Assembly (NCBI RefSeq): GCF_030272615.1
Contig: NC_081405.1
Span: 24,071,772-24,135,771, forward strand
Reading direction: 5' to 3'
From: Cryptomeria japonica
Taxonomy: Eukaryota; Streptophyta; Pinopsida; Cupressales; Cupressaceae
Length of the DNA: 64,000 nucleotides
The notes under the pieces are model-generated. The model was not told the origin of the DNA, did no database searches, and saw only the letters and a program-made list of their open reading frames with translations. A program made the position numbers and the translations under genes. Positions 34,451 through 46,940 of this stretch are shown one piece after another. How positions within the stretch are numbered: the first letter of the stretch is position 1; the number at the start of each line of letters is the position of its first letter.

Positions 34451-35925
34451 TGTTGGCATTTCAATAAGGATATTGAGAAGGTTGTTGATGATTATGGATA
34501 TAACTGATCAAGGATGTTTACTGTCTTAATATTATTATTTTGTCATTGATGTCAAGAAATTGATTTTCTAATTCAGTATGATGTTGCCATATCTTAAGAA
34601 GTATGATTTAATGAGTATAAAGATGTTGGTAAAAGACATAGAAAGAATGTGATGAATAAGGGGAGGAATAAGTTATTCAATGGGGAAATATTACCAAGTT
34701 AGACAATGATGAGATCATGATATTTAGATTGTTTTGATATCATACATATGTTATTAATTGTAAGGTTAATACTATACTATGTTACCGAGCAAAGAACCTA
34801 GTCGGTAAACCCTAAGGTTATCACTATCGGTTAATGAAGGCGGAATGTCTATCGAGTGAAGTTTAGTATTTACCGAGTTGCAACTCAGCTGTAATAGAAT
34901 GCATTGAATGAATAAAAGCATTATTTAATGGAGGAAGTTGATGAGCTGGTTATGATTAAATGATTGGTATGTTGTGCATGAAGTTTGTTAAAGGATCTAT
35001 GGCAAAGGAAAATCGACAGGAAGATCTACAGCTCAGATTGAACCGCAATACCCTAGCACAAGTTCCAAGAAATGTATGCAAGTTCCAAGGCAAGGTAAAA
35101 CATTTTCAGATCGAAGGATACATTGAACCTGGTCAAGTTTGAAGATCTGAAGGCTATGATTGATCATTGGATATGTGATCAAGGAGATTAAGCGGTTGGC
35201 AAATTGTTTATAAATAAGGAATTGTTGATAAACAATGTATGTGGGCAAGTGTAAGCATAGGGATGCTACATAGTGATTACCGAGCACAGAAGCTTGAAGA
35301 CCTGTTAGAATGATAGAGTATAGAGCCTAGCAGATGGACAAGATAATTCCTATGACTAAATTGTATTGAGCAAATAAGAATCTGCTTTAGCATTTTAGAT
35401 GTGAAGTTGCAGATAGATTTTTATTACTGTTATTTTGTAAAGTGATAGAAAATCTCTTAACCGAGTGGACTTAATAGTCTTATTTGTAAAACCCTCCAGC
35501 AAGGTGACATTCTGATTGAGTGTTTGAAATTTTTTAACAAGGTCACTTCTAACAAGGTGAAGATCCTAACAGATCTAAGGGAAATCCCTTAACCGGGTCA
35601 CATCTAGCAATGTGTTTGTAATTTTTAACAAGATTTGCTTTTAACCGAGCGTACTCTAGAAGAGTATATTTCTTAGTGGGTCCGAAATCCCACAGTGGTT
35701 TTTCCCTATTTGGATTTCCACGTTAAATCTGGTGTTATGAGTGTTATGTTGTTTATATGCTTATGAGTTTGCATGTTTAGCAATTTTGGTTATATTGCTA
35801 AAGTATATGTTACCGAGGTTGAATCTATTGTTTTTATGGAAGATTAAGTTTGTATGATTCACCCCCCCCTCCACTCATTTTATTAGCTTGGCATCTGTAC
35901 TTTACATTAAGTATCAGAACTATCA
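34451..35925 (+). repeat. 5' LTR of K3
   Basis: TGTTGGCATTTCAATAAGG to CAGAACTATCA, 1,475 bp. A TATA box (TATAAATA) is at 35209-35216, giving transcription about 0.7 kb before the LTR end. Confidence 0.9.
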
Positions 35926-35927
35926 AT

Positions 35928-35939
35928 TGGTATTAGAGC
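35928..35939 (+). other. Primer-binding site of K3
   Basis: TGGTATTAGAGC, the initiator-Met site with one change (C to T) relative to K2. Confidence 0.85.
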
Positions 35940-35990
35940 ATTGGACTCCGGAAGAAAAAGTTTAAAGGTACTTGAGGAAAAGATCCAAAG

Positions 35991-38900
35991 ATGTATAAGA
36001 GGGATGCACTGAAGCTGAACAAGTCAAGTTTCTCTACATGGCAGAAAAGGATGAAGCTGCACCTATTAGGAGTTGGAGAATATGTTGTATATTATCTGGA
36101 GAATGATTTCATTACACTGAGCACCTATCCATTGACAATGGAAGAGATAAAGGCAAAGAAAGAACATATCCAAGCATTGATTGAGATAACATCTGCATTA
36201 ACAGACTTAGAGTTTAATGATCTAGAAGGCTGCAATGATGCAAAGGCAATGTGGGACAAGCTTATATCTGTGTATGGCGGTGATGAACATGTTCAAAGAG
36301 CAAAAGTGGATAGTCTAAGAGGGAAACTTGAATCTATGAGGATGAATGAAGGTGGGAACATAACCCAGCACAGTACAAGACTAAAGAAGATTGTCAATCA
36401 AATCAAAGGAGCAGGTGGAACTATTAAAGAAAAGGATATAACAAGTAAGTTGTTAAGAACCCTTCTACTGGCTTATGCAATTTGAGTCTCTGCAATCAAT
36501 GAATTGAGGTTTGTACCCAATATACCAATTTATTTAGATGCTACTATTGGTAAGCTACATGCATTTGAGTTAAGTAACTTTGATAACAGTGGGTCATCAG
36601 TAAATAAAGTTGAATTTGCATTCAGTTCTTTTCATATTGGTAAATCTGATGATTACAATGATAGAATGAGCAAGTAAACCGAAGGGGATCACAGTGAAGC
36701 AAGTGAGAGATTTTGCAAGAACATGGAAAAAGTACACAAATTGTATGAGGAAATTAGAAAGCAAGAAGAGTTTGAAGCACTATTAGCCAGAAGGTTACCG
36801 AGAGGCAAAGGTAAGTATAAAGGAAAACTACCTTTGAAATGTTTCAATTGTGATAAGATAGGACATATGGATTCTAACTATCTTGACAAAGATTCTACTG
36901 AAAAGAAAGATTACTAAGATGACAGACAGAAAGATAATCATTACAGAGGACACCGAGACTTTAGAAGAAGAGATAGAAAGTCATGCTTAATAGCCGATGA
37001 GGAATCCAATGATGATAAATCAGATGAAACTGATACAGAGGAAGTAGTTTATGTGGCTATCAAAGATGGATCAGATGAAGAAAGGTATGAAGAAAAATCC
37101 CTAATATCTCACATAAATACTAATGATTCTTGGATCATAGATAGTGGATGCTCACATCACATGACAGGTGATAAACACAAGTTTGTTATATTAGAAGATT
37201 ATGATGGAGGCTATGTAAGATTTGGTAATGATGCACCATGTCTGGTAAAAGGTAAAGGATCTATAACACTTCTTGACAATGCAAAATGCAATGATGTTTA
37301 TTAGGTTGAAGGTTTGAAATACAATTTGTTGAGTGTAGCACAACTAAACAACACAGGTTACCGAATAGAATTTTAGAAAGGAACTGTCAAAGTCCATGAC
37401 AAGCGTGGAAAGTTAGTTGCTACTGAGACACAAACAAAAGGTAACACATTTCACCTTGACTCAACTTGGAATAAGTGTCTATATGCAAAGATAGATGATA
37501 CCTGGTTATGGCATAAAAGGTTTTGTCATGTAAATTTTGATAATCTGATCAAAATAAGCAAGAAGCATCGAGTAAGAGGTCTACCGAGTCTTGAAAAACC
37601 TGAGAATGCTATGTGTCGAGGATGCCAGATGGGTAAGATGACAAGATCAAGCTTTACAAGTAAGTCCTACACTTCTAAGGGAATTTTAGATCTTGTGCAC
37701 ACTGATCTTTGTGGTCCTATGAAAGTTAAAAGTTATTATGGTGATAAATATTTTATATTATTTGTGGATGATTATTCAAGGATGATGTCAGTTATGTTTT
37801 TAAAAGAAAAATCAGAAGCTTTTCAAATGTTTAAATGGTACAAGGCAAGAGTTGAAAATGAAACAGGAAGACAACTGGAATGTCTTAAATCAGATAAAGG
37901 AGGAGAGTTTACCTCTCATGAGTTTAACTTATACTACAATGATCATGGTATAAAAAGACAAGTCTCTGCACCGAGAACTCCACAGCAAAATGGGATAGCT
38001 GAGAGAAGAAACAGATCTATTGTGGATTGTGCCAGAACTCTGATGATTGAAAAGAAAGTGCCACAAACATTTTTGAGAGAAGCAATAAGCACAACAGTTT
38101 ACACCCTGAATCGAGTACAACTGAAGAAAGGAACTTTGAAGACACTATATGAGATCTGGTATGACAAGAAACCTAATGTAAGTTATTTTAAAATCTTTGG
38201 AAGTAGATGCTATGTTCACAAAGATGATAGAAATGGCAATTTTGATCAGAAAAGTGAAGAAGGAACATTTCTTGGTTATTCTTCTAGAAGTAAAGCATTT
38301 AAATGTCTGATCAAATCATCTAACAAAATAGTAGAAAGTGCAAATGTGAAAATTAATGAATTTGTAGAAATAAATGATGAAGGAAACTCCAAGGAACTAG
38401 AAGATTATGAAGAATTTGTCTATGTTCAACCGACAAGTCTTACTGAGAGAACTATTGAAGAAAATGAAGAGAATATCCAGTTACCGAGTGATGAAGAATA
38501 TCATACAGAGTCTACTGAGCCTGTATTAGCCAAGTATGTTAGAAGACATCATGCATCAAGTCAGATTATAGGAGATAAAGATGATCCAGTGATGACAAGG
38601 AACAAACTGAGACAAAACACATGTCTGATATCTGAATTTGAACCGAGAATAGTGAAAGAGGCATTTAACAGTGAAGATTGGATAAATGCTATGACAGAAG
38701 AGATTGATCAAATCAAGAAGAATGACACATGGACACTAGTCCCAAGACCAAAGGACAAAAATGTAATCAGTACAAAGTGGATTTTCAGAAACAAGCTGAA
38801 TGAAAAAGGTGAGGTCATTCAAAATAAAGGAAGATTAGTTTGCAAAGGTTATGCCCAAGAAGAGGGAATTGATTATGGTGAGACTTTTGCACCTATGGCA

Positions 38901-40175
38901 AGACTTGAAGGAGTAAGAACATTGTTGGCATATGCTGCTTTCAGAAATTTCAAGGTATATCAAATGGATGTCAAATCTGCATATCTGAATGGTATATTAG
39001 AAGAAGAAGTTTTTATTGAACAACCTGAAGGATTTGTTGAGGGCAAGAATAAAGATCAGGTATGTAAATTGAACAAAGCTTTATATGGTCTGATACAAGC
39101 ACCTAAAGCATGGTATGAAAGATTGCACTCTTATTTAATCAAGATTGGTTTTATAAGGACAAGTGAAAATAGTAACATGTACATGAAGAATGATGAAAAT
39201 GGAATACTGGTCTCAGCCATATTTGTTTATGATATTATCTTTTGTGGAAATGAATCTCTATGCAAGAACTTTGGAAATGAAATGGGCAAAGAATTTGAGA
39301 TGTCATTAATCGGTGAGATAAAGTATTTTATAGGTTTACAAATACTGCAAATCAAAGATGAGATTTTCATTACTCAATCCAAGTACATAAAGGAAATCTT
39401 GAAGAAATTTGGAATGGAGGATTCAAAACCAGTAAGTACTCCTATAACTACCAACTATAAACTATCAAAGAATGATGAATCTGCATCTGTTGATGAGACA
39501 CTTTACCGATCCATGATGGGAAAGCTAAAATATGTTGTTCATAGCAGGTCAGATATAGAACATGTAGTAGGTATAGTTGCAAGATTTTCTACAAATCCCA
39601 AGGAAACACACATGACAGCAATCAATAGAATTTTCAGATACTTGAAAGACATTGAGGATTATGGCTTAGTATATCAGAAAGGAAATGTTTTTGATTTAAA
39701 AGTTTATACTGATGCTGATTGGGTAGGCAACATTGATGACAGAAAAAGCACAAGTGGAGGAGCTTTCTTTTTAGGAGAAAGACTAGTGAGTTGGCTTAGC
39801 AAGAAACAAGGATGTGTTTCACAGTCAACAGTAGAAGCTGAATACGTTGCTGCAACATTAAATTGTACCAATATAGCATGGATCAAGCAACTATTGGAAG
39901 GTATAAATGAGAAAGTTACCGAGGCAGTAACTATATTCTATGACAATACTAGTGCCATAAACATTTCAAAGAATCTTTTTATACACTCTAAGACAAAGAA
40001 CATCTCTTTCAAATATCATTATCTTAGAGAAGAAGTTCAAGAGAAGAAAGTGGTGTTGGAGTATGTTAGCACAAAGGAACAAATAATAGATATCTTCACC
40101 AAGCCACTGCCAAGGGACACTTTTGAGTATCTCAGAAGTAAGTTAGGGGTCCTACCCCTATCTTCCATTCACTGA
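35991..40175 (+). pseudogene. pol: K3 gag-pol polyprotein, one frame with five stops
   Basis: A single frame of 1,394 codons without a frameshift, cut by stops at 36483, 36675, 36915, 37302 and 37374; the last 854 codons are open. Gag: KLNKSSFSTWQKRM, SLRGKLESMRMNEG, knuckle CFNCDKIGHMDSNY whose last Cys is Tyr. Protease: IDSGCSHHMT near 37136. Integrase: WLWHKRFCHVNF, CRGCQMGKM, DLVHTDLCGP, SDKGGEF, TPQQNGIAERRN (complete DDE). RT: NDTWTLVPRPKDKN through the active site, which reads FVYDIIFCG near 39222 instead of FVDD, so a catalytic Asp is Tyr. RNase H: TDADWVGNIDDRKST to DIFTKPLP. It would not be active without several reversions. Confidence 0.92.
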
Positions 40176-40550
40176 CCGAGTTCGGTGAAAGCATCAATTT
40201 GACGACTCTACATAATATCTTTTAGGAGTTGATGCTGATTTACACACTTTAGGATGTTTTCTAAAGGTGTGCAGGAAACAATTACAGGGAATAGGAATTG
40301 AAGTCAAAATGCTCCGATCAGGACTAAGTTGACACATAGCAGCAGGAAATCACTTCATCCAAGAAGAAATTATGTTTTAGTTCTTTACTTTTTGGCATTG
40401 TTTTCAAAGGGGGAGAATACTGAATAAAAGGGGAAAAGACTATTGTATGGGGGAGATGACTAATGATAGGGGGAGAGCATTTTAGCATGTTAGAATCTCA
40501 TAGCAATCTGAATCAATTAGGTCATATCAATTGGTTTTGCCATCAATGCC
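40176..40550 (+). other. K3 3' untranslated region
   Basis: About 375 bases between pol and the purine tract, with two extra purine-tract-like runs (CAAAGGGGGAGAA near 40408 and GGGGGAGA runs near 40450-40475) besides the true one. No gene. Confidence 0.6.
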
Positions 40551-40562
40551 AAAGGGGGAGAT
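40551..40562 (+). other. Polypurine tract of K3
   Basis: AAAGGGGGAGAT immediately before the 3' LTR. Confidence 0.85.
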
Positions 40563-42035
40563 TGTTGGCATTTCAATAAGGATATTGAGAAGGTTGTTGA
40601 TGATTATGGATATAATTGATCAAGGATGTTTACTATCTTAATATTATTATTTTGTCATTGATGTCAAGAAATTGATTTTCTAATTCAGTATGATGTTGCC
40701 ATATCTTAAGAAGTATGATTTGATGAGTATAAAGATGTCGGTAAAAGACATAGAAAGAATGTGATGAATAAGGGGAGGAATAAGTTATTCAATGGGCAAC
40801 TATTACTGAGTTAGACAATGATGAGATCATGATATTTAGATTGTTTTGATATCATACATATGTTATTGATTGTAAGGTTAATACTATACTATGTTACCGA
40901 GCAAAGAACCTAGTCGGTAAACCCTAAGGTTATCGCTATCAGTTAATGAAGGTGAAATGTCTACCGAGTGAATTTTAGTATTTACCGAATTTTGCTACCG
41001 AGCTGTAACAGAATGCATTGAATGAATAAAAGCATTATTTAATGAAGGAAGCTGATGATCTGGTTCTGATTAAATGATTGGTATGCCATGCATGAAGTTT
41101 GTTAAAGGATCTATGGCAAAGGAAAATCGGCAAGAAGATCTACAACTCAGATTGAACCGCAATACCCTAGCACAAGTTCCAAGAAATGTATGCAACTTCC
41201 AAGGTGGGGTAAAACATTTTCAGATTGAAGGATACATTGATCCTAGTCAAGTTTGAAGAACTTCTGGCTATGATTGATCATGGGATATGTGATCAAGGAG
41301 ATTAAGCGGTTGGCAAATTGTTTATAAATAAGGAACTGTTGATAAACAATGTATGCAGGCAAGTGTAAGCATAGGGATGCTACTTAGTGATTACTGAGCA
41401 TAGAAGCTTGAAGACATGTTTGAATGATAGAGTATAGAGCCCAACAAATGGACAAGATAAGTCCTATGACTAAATTGTATTGAGCAAATAAGAATCTACT
41501 TTAGCATTTTAGATGTGAAGTTGCAGATAGATTTTTATTACTGTTATTTTGTAAAGTGACAGAAAATCTCTTAACCAAGTGGACTTAACAGTCTTATTTG
41601 TAAAACCCTTCAGCAAGGTGACATTCTGATTGAGTGTTTGAAATCCTTTAACAAGGCCACTTCTAACAAGGTGAAGATCCTAACAAATCTGAGGGAAATC
41701 CCTTAACCGGGTCACATCTAGCAATGTGTTTGTAATCTTTAACAAGATTTACTTTTAACTGAGCATACTCTAGAAGAGTATATTTCTTAGTGGGTCCAAA
41801 ATCCCACAGTGGTTTTTCCCTATTTGGGTTTCCACGTTAAATTTGGTGTTATGAGTGTTATGATGTTTATATGCTTATGAGTTTGCATGTTTAGCAGTTT
41901 TGGTTATATTGCTGAAGTATATGTTACCGAGGTTGAATCTGTTGTTTTTATGGAAGATTAAGTTTGTATGATTCACCCCCCCTCTCATCTTATTAACTTG
42001 GCATTTGTACTTTACATTAAGTATCAGAACTATCA
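40563..42035 (+). repeat. 3' LTR of K3
   Basis: TGTTGGCATTTC to AACTATCA, 1,473 bp, closely matching 34451-35925. TATA box at 41323-41330. Followed directly by C LTR sequence. Confidence 0.9.
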
Positions 42036-42248
42036 TCCAGATCATCAAATCCCAAACCAACTAATCATGATACGCATGAGTGATAGATCCAAACCAATTC
42101 CACAAACCAAAGCATACCAAATCAATATCATAATCCAACCACTCTACAGGGACCTACCGAAAACCGGTAAACAACCAAAACAACTAGTGTTGACATCAAT
42201 GATAAAACATCAATGCAACACATAATCAATTCCTCCAAATTGCAAACA
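42036..42248 (-). repeat. 3' LTR of C, right part
   Basis: Outer end of a C-type LTR; on the minus strand it starts TGTTTGCAATTTGG at 42248. Its first 130 bases (42040-42169) repeat 34281-34420 with about seven substitutions and one 9-base indel, so the two parts of the C LTR overlap instead of abutting. Confidence 0.75.
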
Positions 42249-42706
42249 ATCTCCCCCTTTGGCATTGATGGAAACACTAGATGTGAAAAACATCCAACTA
42301 CCAAGAAATGCCTAACAAGTCTCCCCCAAAGGAAGACATCCAACAATATCCCCAAAATGATATGACAATGACATTCTGAAACAAATATCTCTATACCAAT
42401 TAACCATCCATAGACCTGAACCAAACTCCCCCAATGGGATACAACCAATCTAAAATTGTGTTCCTCCTCCTAGTGCCAACAATCTCCCCCTTAGACTGAT
42501 ATCTATATTAAGCTCTATTTTTCACATAAATATCTCTCCCCCTTTGACATTAATGCCATAAATCTGACACAAACACCAAAGAAAAATCATAAATCCTTTG
42601 AACCACACAGCTGACTACTCCCCCTAAGTAGTAGCATGACCACATTAATCCAGAATGAATGATAGCACTGATAAATGCATATCAAGCTGATGCCAATCAA
42701 CATCAC
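42249..42706 (-). other. C purine tract and 3' untranslated region
   Basis: Plus-strand ATCTCCCCCTTT at 42249-42260 is the purine tract of C read on the minus strand, next to the LTR. Four more such runs (near 42320, 42428, 42482 and 42535) are scattered up to the RNase H remnant. No coding signal. Confidence 0.65.
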
Positions 42707-43500
42707 TCAAGTCTCTACTAGAGGGGCAGAAACTCCCAATCTGTCTCTTAAGTACTCAAATGATTCCTCAAACCAATCTGACTTCATTACCTTCTCCTTC
42801 AGAAAATTATACTTGATAGACATGTGCTTAGTCTTAGAATGAAATACCAGACTCTTTGATATGTCAATAGAAGTAGAGTTATCACAATGAATAACTATCG
42901 ATTCATTGCAGTCTACCCTTATAACCTTCAACATTTGCTTCATCCATAGAACTTGTGTACAGTTAGTAGCAGTGGCAACATACTTAGCTTAAACAGTAGA
43001 AAAAGAAGTACATGACTGTTTCTTGATGATCCATGAAACCAGTTTCTTTCCAATAAGGAAAACGTCATCAGATGAGCCTATCTAGTTACCTATATTTCTA
43101 TCCCAATCCACATCTGAATATTCTCATAGTGTAAAGTCATCATAAAACAAAAACCATACCTAAAATCCCTTGAAAATATCTGAAAATCCTAGCTACTGGA
43201 GCAAGGATTCAACATAATCAATTCCTTCCTTCTAAGAATATCTTTTACATACCAATCAAGCCTAGTTCCAATAACATCCAAGTCCATGTGTTGTTCTTTT
43301 CTAACTGATCCAATTCCTCTTCCATATCTCACATCCAACATTCATCCTTACAAGCTTCATCCATTGATGTCAGTTCAATTAAAGAAATTAAGCATACCTC
43401 ATCAGTTACCAACCTTCTTCTTGTCCAATTATCTGATCTTCTGAATGATTTACCTTACATGCCTAGGAGTCTTTTGAATTTCTGTTTCTCTGCTCTGATC
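42707..43500 (-). pseudogene. C RT start and RNase H, fused by deletion
   Basis: On the minus strand, 43390-43270 reads MDEACKDECWM and DMEEELDQLEKNNTWT, the beginning of copia RT. A short gap leads directly to RNase H sequence: YSDVDWDRNIGN, LVSWIIKKQSCTS and KYVATATNC from about 43130, then the open piece 42943-42707 with IHCDNSTSIDISKSLVFHS. Nearly all of RT, including the catalytic region, is absent, so C could not copy itself. Stops and frame changes are frequent. Confidence 0.7.
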
Positions 43501-44135
43501 TTCAGTTACAGTTGAATTTTCTTATACTACCAAGGTAATGTTCAACATTTCATTCTGGTATAGGTGCTACCAGTTCAATTATGATCATCTCCACTTTTGG
43601 CTCTCTCTTATAAGTTCTTATTTGACCTTTGTACAACTCATCCACCTTGACATTAGCACTCTCCACAATTCTCTGCAATCTTTTGTTATAACATCTATAT
43701 GCTTTGCTTCCATTAGAATAACCAATAAATATCCCTTCATCACATCTAGGATCAAATTTCCAATTCACTACCAAAGATTCTAAAATACTTAACTATAGGT
43801 GTATGACCAAATCATGACTCATAAAGTGACTTACTGATAAACCAAACCAGATCCAAGATCCAACAAATCATCGCCGGTTAACCTTCAAACTGACTTCTCC
43901 AAAGTCTGAAATAGGCTTTCAGGCCACTACTAGGGGCAATGCAAGATCTATCATCAACTTACCTCTCCCTAAGGGGAATGCCTTAGATACCAGATGAGTT
44001 TCATGTCGATGTAGGAACATTCTGCTCTGTTGGTTGAGTAACTGGGGTATATGCTTCAACCAAATTAACATTTGGGGTAATTGATTCTATCGGTTGTGCT
44101 TCAGACTTCATAACCCACTTCTTCTCATGATCCGT
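43501..44135 (-). pseudogene. C integrase C-terminal remnant
   Basis: Minus-strand pieces SLYES-FGHTPIVKYFRIFG (about 43825-43765) and KFDPRCDEGIFIGYSNGSKAYRCYN (43760-43680) are the conserved end of copia integrase. The catalytic core is not readable. 43550-43774 is the open part. The upstream part to 44135 is stop-rich. Confidence 0.65.
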
Positions 44136-44504
44136 CTAAATATCATCAACCTTTTGCTTTCCCTTCTCATAAGATTTATCACTTCCTACCGGTAGGTTCT
44201 TGCTTCTCCAATATTTAGCAATATGTCCTACTTTGTTGGATGCATAGCAAGTAACATTGTTCTTTTGAATTGCCTTACTATAACCATTCCTTGACCTACA
44301 TTGATTATCCATATGTCTAAACTTTCCACATGCATGACATCTCACATTCATTCTACAATATTTTTTTCTATGACCATACTTTTTTATAATTTGAACACTG
44401 ACTGAGAACTGCATTATGATTTTGATTTTCTCTATTCCTGCATTGACTTGCTCTACGACCAAACTTATTGCAAACAAAGAATCTACCATTAAATTTGTGT
44501 GCAT
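44136..44504 (-). pseudogene. C zinc-knuckle region of gag
   Basis: Minus-strand frame with CHACGKFRHMDNQC (a knuckle of CX2CX4HX4C form) and a damaged second one, CYASNKVGHIAKYW. Another degenerate knuckle is in a different frame just upstream (FVCNKFGRRASQC near 44480). It corresponds to the knuckle part of ORF1 in element B, which is inserted just upstream. Confidence 0.65.
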
Positions 44505-44559
44505 TGGGTTATCTTACTGGTGATTTCTGATTCAGATAAACCTCATGACTAGATGTGTC

Positions 44560-45684
44560 TGATGGACTTGAAAAGCACTGAGAGGGGGGGGTGAATCAGT
44601 GACACTAAAAATAAAACTACTTCAAACACTAATCGGTAGATGAACTTAAGAAAGCTTTTAAACACAATGCATGCAATCCAAAATGATATAACATCATCCA
44701 TAAAAAGTAAAGTATCCACCATAACACAAATGTTTGTATGTGGAAAACCCAAATAGGTAAAAACCACGGTGAGATGGAACTCACAAGTTAACTATCTGCA
44801 GTAATAGATAATTGACCGGTTAAGGTCTACAAAGTGCTCTACTAGGAGCGAATCTTGTTAGAGATCTCAAAGCTTGATTAGAAGTTTGTACCCTATTAAA
44901 GGTAGTACCCTATTAGGAGTAACCTCGGTCGAGGATTTCTGAATCCAAACTAATGGATCACCCTGTTAAAGGATTTATACATTGAAGCTTGTTAGAGCTT
45001 ACCCGGTTAGGGGATTTGATTATGCTATAATGGTTAGAAAACAACAAGAATGTTTTGATCTATTCTGAGTAGCACAATACTTGCTTAATCAAATCCTTCT
45101 AAACATATTCAACACTGCTCTTCTGCAAACTCTGCAACTTAACTCTTTTTTCTTTCGCACATAACACTTTTCACTATCACTATTTCATATAATTCATTGC
45201 GATGGCAATATATAGACCTTATGATTTCATGTCAGCCTTAAGAAATCATAACACAATTTCCTAGGTGCAGTGTATCTGGACAAGTGATCATAAATCAACA
45301 CAAAAATTGCCGCCAAGCAGTCGGTGCAAGTAACTCATCAAGAAATGTGGTAACTCATCACAAAATTACCAAATACTGGTTGGAACAATCAAATACCGGT
45401 TTGAACAAAACATATGAACCGTTGTCCTTAAATCTCCGCTTGATCTCCATCTTGATCTTCATCTTGATGTCGACTAGTACAATCACAGACTGTCTCTTAT
45501 GCACATACCGGTTGACACAAAGTACCGGTTAGAGATAAACCTCTTGGTATAACCTCTAACATACCAGTTGATAGAGTAAATAATTGAAGTTACATCAGTG
45601 GTCAATATAATCATATGTGTGTGTGACAGTGTTTCATCAATGACAACAAATGATGAATACATTACAATCATCATCAAGCCAACA
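44560..45684 (-). repeat. 3' LTR of B
   Basis: On the minus strand starts TGTTGGCTTGATGATG at 45684 and ends AAGTCCATCA at 44560, 1,125 bp. TATA-like TATATA at about 45208. Nearly identical to 57113-58230, with a G-run length difference. Confidence 0.9.
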
Positions 45685-45699
45685 ATCTCCCCCTTTGGC
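45685..45699 (-). other. Polypurine tract of B
   Basis: GCCAAAGGGGGAGAT on the minus strand, directly before the 3' LTR. Confidence 0.85.
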
Positions 45700-45939
45700 A
45701 TTAATGGCAACACTTGGAAAATTTTACAGTAATACCACTAAGTGTGCATACACAACAAAATTTACTCATTTACTCATGCTCCCCCTTAATGCATACATTA
45801 TATAAAATTTTCAAAAACACACATACATATTTATACTCCCCCTTTGACAACAATGCCAAATTGAAAAGGTAATATATATATATATATAGAAAATTTGTAT
45901 CAAAGTGTTCAACACATACAACAATAACTTAAAAGTTCA
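45700..45939 (-). other. B 3' untranslated region
   Basis: AT-rich with several C-rich (minus-strand purine) runs, a TATATATATATATATA microsatellite near 45871 and no coding signal. Confidence 0.6.
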
Positions 45940-46940
45940 TGCATTAGCTAATCTCATAAAAATATCATTGTAGCTCTTCTTCATCTATGAAAAATCATTT
46001 TCCCATGATTCCAATATGTTCTCAATATACACAAATGTAGACAATAGCTGTGAATGAAATTATTCCATTGAGTCTAGTGTGCAGGTTTCAGGAGTTGCAA
46101 GAATAGCTTCTACATTGGAGTGGGCTCTTTGAAGTATGTCTACCTGTGATGTGAGCTGACTTTTGAATCCTTTAAGAGATCAGAGTCTCTTTACATTCTC
46201 ATTATCATAGATGTCAAGTCTATTATGTAGATCATCTACAGATTTGTTAAAGGCAAGTATAGAGTCCTAGAGTGGGACATATGCCTTGCATATCCTTTCT
46301 AGTTCTTTCTCTGTTTCAATTTGACATTTTGAAATGTCAGAATAAAAGAAAGTAACATTGGAGGTAGAAGCAAGATACTTTCCACCTATGTCAATAGCTT
46401 TACTCAATAGACTTTTATTGTGTGATAGAGCCATTTTGCCACTATCAATATCCTTTGCCAATTTTTCTCCATGTTTCTTCTTGTGACTCTTTTCAACATA
46501 CAATTGAGCAACATCTTCTAGTGACTTGATTTGATTAGATGCATCTGCAACTAACTAACCAAGTTTTCTAATAGATATAGATAGATGTTGTTGTCGCTAT
46601 TTTTTAAAATTGGGTTCTTTCACCATATTTGGCTATGGTTTTTGAAAAAGTTTGTATAAGATGTGGCCCCAAATGCTTCAGCCTTATTCTAGACCTAGAG
46701 GGTTTAAGGCTTTTCTAAGTTTTGCGCTTTATCTTTTGTTTTGAATCTCCTGGTTTCTATTCCGTCGTTACTTTATTTCACTTAAGTCATGGGTCGCGGG
46801 GTCGTAAGAAGTGTTCCCCCCTTGCTATTTCCCTAGGCGGTCATGTTAATTATTTGAAAAAATTTCACCTTTTATTATTTCCTTCTAAAGTGCCGGGCCC
46901 AGTAAACACTGATCAACTTGGGGAAAGATCCGATGGTTGG

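Larger units (their letters stand above)
34451..42035 (+). mobile_element. Copia element K3
   Basis: Ty1/copia element of 7,585 bp with LTRs at 34451-35925 and 40563-42035, a Met-type primer site, a single polyprotein frame and a purine tract. It is related to K2 (same purine tract, LTR start TGTTGGCATTT and protein order). The flanks GAGAT and TCCAG do not match, and about 130-140 bases of C LTR sequence are present on both sides. LTR differences in the first 280 bases number about eight, so it is younger than G1. Confidence 0.9.

Noticed and set aside
34960-41256. A 60-codon frame in both K3 LTRs (34960-35142 and 41074-41256)
   Set aside because: Present twice only because LTRs are copies; short, without homology, and upstream of the TATA box.
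45871-45888. TA microsatellite
   Set aside because: Ordinary short repeat in an untranslated region.
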